Assembly (NCBI GenBank): GCA_937871605.1
Contig: CALMRM010000229.1
Location: 18,244-32,914, forward strand
Direction of reading: 5' to 3'
Source: an uncultured Terriglobus sp.
GTDB taxonomy: Bacteria; Acidobacteriota; Terriglobia; Terriglobales; Acidobacteriaceae
DNA: 14,671 nt
A program made the translations under genes and the position numbers. The notes under the pieces were generated by a model that made no database searches, had not been told where the DNA came from, and saw only the letters and a list, made by a program, of their open reading frames with translations. Shown one piece after another: positions 12,704 through 14,671 of the stretch. Position 1 is the first letter of the stretch. Each line of letters begins with the position of its first letter.

Positions 12704-14262
12704 TCCGGTTGGACCGCCGCCGCAGGAAACACCCGGATCGGCATCCGGTCTGCGTCGCGGTAGAACAAGGCCAGTGGCGGCTGGCACACCTTGCCGCGCA
12801 TCCTGGGTGAGTCCCGCCCGGCGTTCGCTGGTTCCGCCACATGGAGGCAGGCGCCGTCGTAGGTGCCGCCAATCTCCGCGTAGAACGCTGCGTGATACTG
12901 CTGCGCCACCTTCGGTAGGGGCGTGGCCGCACGCATCAGCTGCAGAAACTGCCTGTCCATGACCAGCCCCTCGGTCTGGATAATGGGCTGGTGTGACAGG
13001 TACCCTGCAGTGCCCGCCTGGTCGCCCATCAGGTACACGCCGGGATGTGCGTCCATGTACCGCGCCAGTTCCAGCGAGGACTGGTAGACCGTGATCGAGC
13101 TGGGACCGCGCCACGCATACGCCCCGGCATAGCACACCAGCACGGCAGCATACAGGTAGGTAAGCGACAGGGTAGGCCGAGCTGGCACCCGCCTGCCAAG
13201 CAGCACAAAGGCAGCCACGGCGGCCAGCGTGACGGAGTAGAAGTACCAGGGCCACACGTTCCAGTCACTCAGAATACTCAGCAGAAGCAGGTGCAAGGCA
13301 GGGAACAGCAGAAGAGCACCCAGGACCGGTCGGCTGCTGCGAGCGTTCTTCCGCATGTTTTGCATGGGCAGCAAGGCCGCCAGCAACCCCGCCGCGACGA
13401 GCAGCAGTTCCGGCAAGAGCACGATGCGCCGCATGCGGTCTGTGGGCAGGAGCGAACGCCACGTCTCCGGTGAAATGTCATGCGTGGACTTCATCTGCTT
13501 GGCAAGGCCCGACACCGGTGTGAGCAGGTGGAAGACGTGCAGGTTGACGCCGAAGTAGAGCAGCAGCAGCGGCAGCACACCGCACGCGAAGCCTGCCATT
13601 GCAACCACCGGCAATCCATGGCGCAGGCGCGGCAACAGCGTTGCAACGCACAACAGCGCCACCAGCAGACCCGCGTCCAGCCGGCTCAGGATGACGAGCG
13701 ACGCCAGCATACCCAGCCCGGCTGCGCGCCGGAAGGACGGAGGCATGCCGTCACGGACTACCAGGTACACCAGCAGGGTAGCCAGCGGCAGGGTCGCCGT
13801 CACCTCCATGCCATAACGGACAAGCAGCAGCGCCTCCATGCCCAAGGCAAAGGCACCGGCACGGGCGAGACCGTCAAGCAGCAGCAGCCGCAGTACGCGC
13901 AGCAGCAAGAGGTATGTCGCCAGGGCTGCACACAGGCTGACGGCTTGCAGCGCCACAAAGAAGGCTGAGCCGTGAAATACGCGGTACAGGCACACCAGCA
14001 CGCCCATCCAGAGCGGGTGATAACCGTTGGTCAGGTACAGGCCGTTGAAGGTGCTGCGGCCCGTGGTAGCAATGTATTTGGCCACCTGCAGGTAGTAGAA
14101 GAAGTCGTCCTGATAGGAGCCCAGCAGCAGCGCCGGGCTGCGGAAACGCGCAAACAAGGTCAAGACGCTGACCAGGAGGAAGAGAACCCCATCCCAGCGC
14201 ACGCGTCCTGACCCTGCCTGTTGTGCCGCACCCTCTGCTGCCGCGGCGGTGCGAGCCTTCAT
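12700..14262 (-). CDS. Polytopic membrane protein, probable GT-C-type glycosyltransferase
   Basis: The 520-aa protein has about eleven hydrophobic segments between residues 25 and 380 and a soluble C-terminal tail of ~135 residues. The first loop holds YQDDFFYYLQVAKYIATTGR (50-69) and TNGYHPLW (78-85); an acidic pair in the first periplasmic loop is the catalytic signature of GT-C enzymes that use polyprenyl-phosphate sugars. The tail contains MGDQAGTAGYLSHQPIIQTE, resembling the 'AGxxGYFSxxxVxxLDGL' element of the same group. The substrate is unknown; cell-envelope glycan or lipid decoration is plausible. ATG at 14262 lies 5 bases after the cyclophilin stop, with no separate ribosome binding site, so translation is probably coupled. 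At its 3' end the TAG overlaps the mqo TAG tail to tail. GT-C is a fold-level inference. Confidence 0.7.
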   Translation of the reverse strand: MKARTAAAAEGAAQQAGSGRVRWDGVLFLLVSVLTLFARFRSPALLLGSYQDDFFYYLQVAKYIATTGRSTFNGLYLTNGYHPLWMGVLVCLYRVFHGSAFFVALQAVSLCAALATYLLLLRVLRLLLLDGLARAGAFALGMEALLLVRYGMEVTATLPLATLLVYLVVRDGMPPSFRRAAGLGMLASLVILSRLDAGLLVALLCVATLLPRLRHGLPVVAMAGFACGVLPLLLLYFGVNLHVFHLLTPVSGLAKQMKSTHDISPETWRSLLPTDRMRRIVLLPELLLVAAGLLAALLPMQNMRKNARSSRPVLGALLLFPALHLLLLSILSDWNVWPWYFYSVTLAAVAAFVLLGRRVPARPTLSLTYLYAAVLVCYAGAYAWRGPSSITVYQSSLELARYMDAHPGVYLMGDQAGTAGYLSHQPIIQTEGLVMDRQFLQLMRAATPLPKVAQQYHAAFYAEIGGTYDGACLHVAEPANAGRDSPRMRGKVCQPPLALFYRDADRMPIRVFPAAAVQPD

Positions 14263-14267
14263 CCGAA

Positions 14268-14671
14268 CTAGACGCGCTCGATCACGACGGAGTCCAGCGT
14301 TACCGTCTTCTTGGGCCTATCCATGCCGTCCCGCGGCACCTTGCTGATCTTCTCCACGATGTCGTAACCCTCGGTCACTTCACCAAAGATGGTGTGGCGG
14401 CCGGTCAGCCAGGTGGTGGGCGCCACGGTGATGAAGAACTGCGACCCGTTGGTATTGGGGCCAGCATTCGCCTGGCCAGCAATCCGGTCTTCTGAAAGCC
14501 ATGCGGCGAACCTTTGGTCTCATCGGCAAATTTGTAACCAGGGCCACCCATGCCGGTGCCCTCAGGATCGCCGCCCTGGATCATGAACTCGGGAATCACG
14601 CGGTGGAAGACGGTGCCGTCATACAGCTTGTCGCCCTTCTTGCTGCGGCTCTCCCACTTCTTGCTGCCCTC
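14268..14671 (-). pseudogene. Cyclophilin-type peptidyl-prolyl cis-trans isomerase, partial, with an apparent 1-base deletion
   Basis: Cyclophilins catalyse proline isomerisation during protein folding. The visible C-terminal ~130 residues include YDGTVFHRVIPEFMIQGGDP (catalytic R and F/M/Q set), GTGMGGPGYKFADE, and after the break ANAGPNTNGSQFFITVAPTT and WLTGRHTIFGEV, ending VVIERV. The upstream frame reads ...FQKTGLLA and then leaves the family, while the downstream frame resumes at ANAGPN. The bases at the join (fwd 14472-14473) read AG where a codon is expected; restoring one T gives ATG and the canonical GLLAMANAGPN. Without repair the product ends at a stop near 14405. The N-terminus lies beyond the window. 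Because this is a conserved housekeeping gene and the deletion is a single base, a consensus error is as likely as real inactivation. It is upstream of and co-directional with the GT-C gene. Confidence 0.85.

Overview
The window is about 14.7 kb of GC-rich, gene-dense bacterial chromosome. The best guess for the source is Acidobacteriota (Terriglobus/Granulicella/Edaphobacter-like). The reasons are the small omega-like protein before rho, which has the form I associate with that phylum, the frequent GTG/TTG starts, and the set of housekeeping genes. This taxonomic call is inference. The backbone is housekeeping metabolism and information processing, with two lower-GC accessory patches.

Layout from left to right: (1) The 5' end of an L-serine ammonia-lyase gene (minus strand, runs off the left edge) is preceded on the same strand by a MbcA/ParS/Xre-type antitoxin gene and a RES-domain toxin gene. 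All three are chained by 4-base stop/start overlaps. The toxin reading frame is broken by a net 2-base loss at the codon expected to encode the conserved RES glutamate. (2) A ComM/YifB AAA+ gene (plus). (3) A 347-base gap holding a terminator-like hairpin, tandem dyads and a structured leader, then a probable RNA polymerase omega gene and the transcription terminator gene rho. The leader of rho is strongly C-rich and G-poor, as a Rho-binding site should be. (4) Convergent to rho, a membrane-anchored c-di-GMP protein with a degenerate GGDEF (GGDGF) and a complete EAL site. (5) After a 411-base divergent gap, an MsbA-like ABC exporter half-transporter with a TTG start. (6) A small accessory patch: an orphan DUF433 protein, strong hairpins, a possible 39-codon ORF, and a 128-aa unknown protein with a helical N-terminus and a winged-helix-like C-terminus. 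(7) Threonine synthase and malate:quinone oxidoreductase (plus). (8) Convergent to mqo and sharing a CTAG with its stop codon, a polytopic GT-C-like membrane protein, co-directional with and 5 bases downstream of a cyclophilin-type peptidyl-prolyl isomerase gene that runs off the right edge and carries an apparent 1-base deletion.

The most notable items are the decayed antitoxin/RES/sdaA chain, the layered regulatory architecture before rpoZ and rho (tandem dyads, structured leader, hairpin, C-rich tract), and the small ORF and hairpin near 9.2 kb. No CRISPR array, rRNA, tRNA, IS element or complete novel defence locus was recognised. Two independent frameshifts (RES, cyclophilin) mean that consensus errors in the sequence cannot be excluded.
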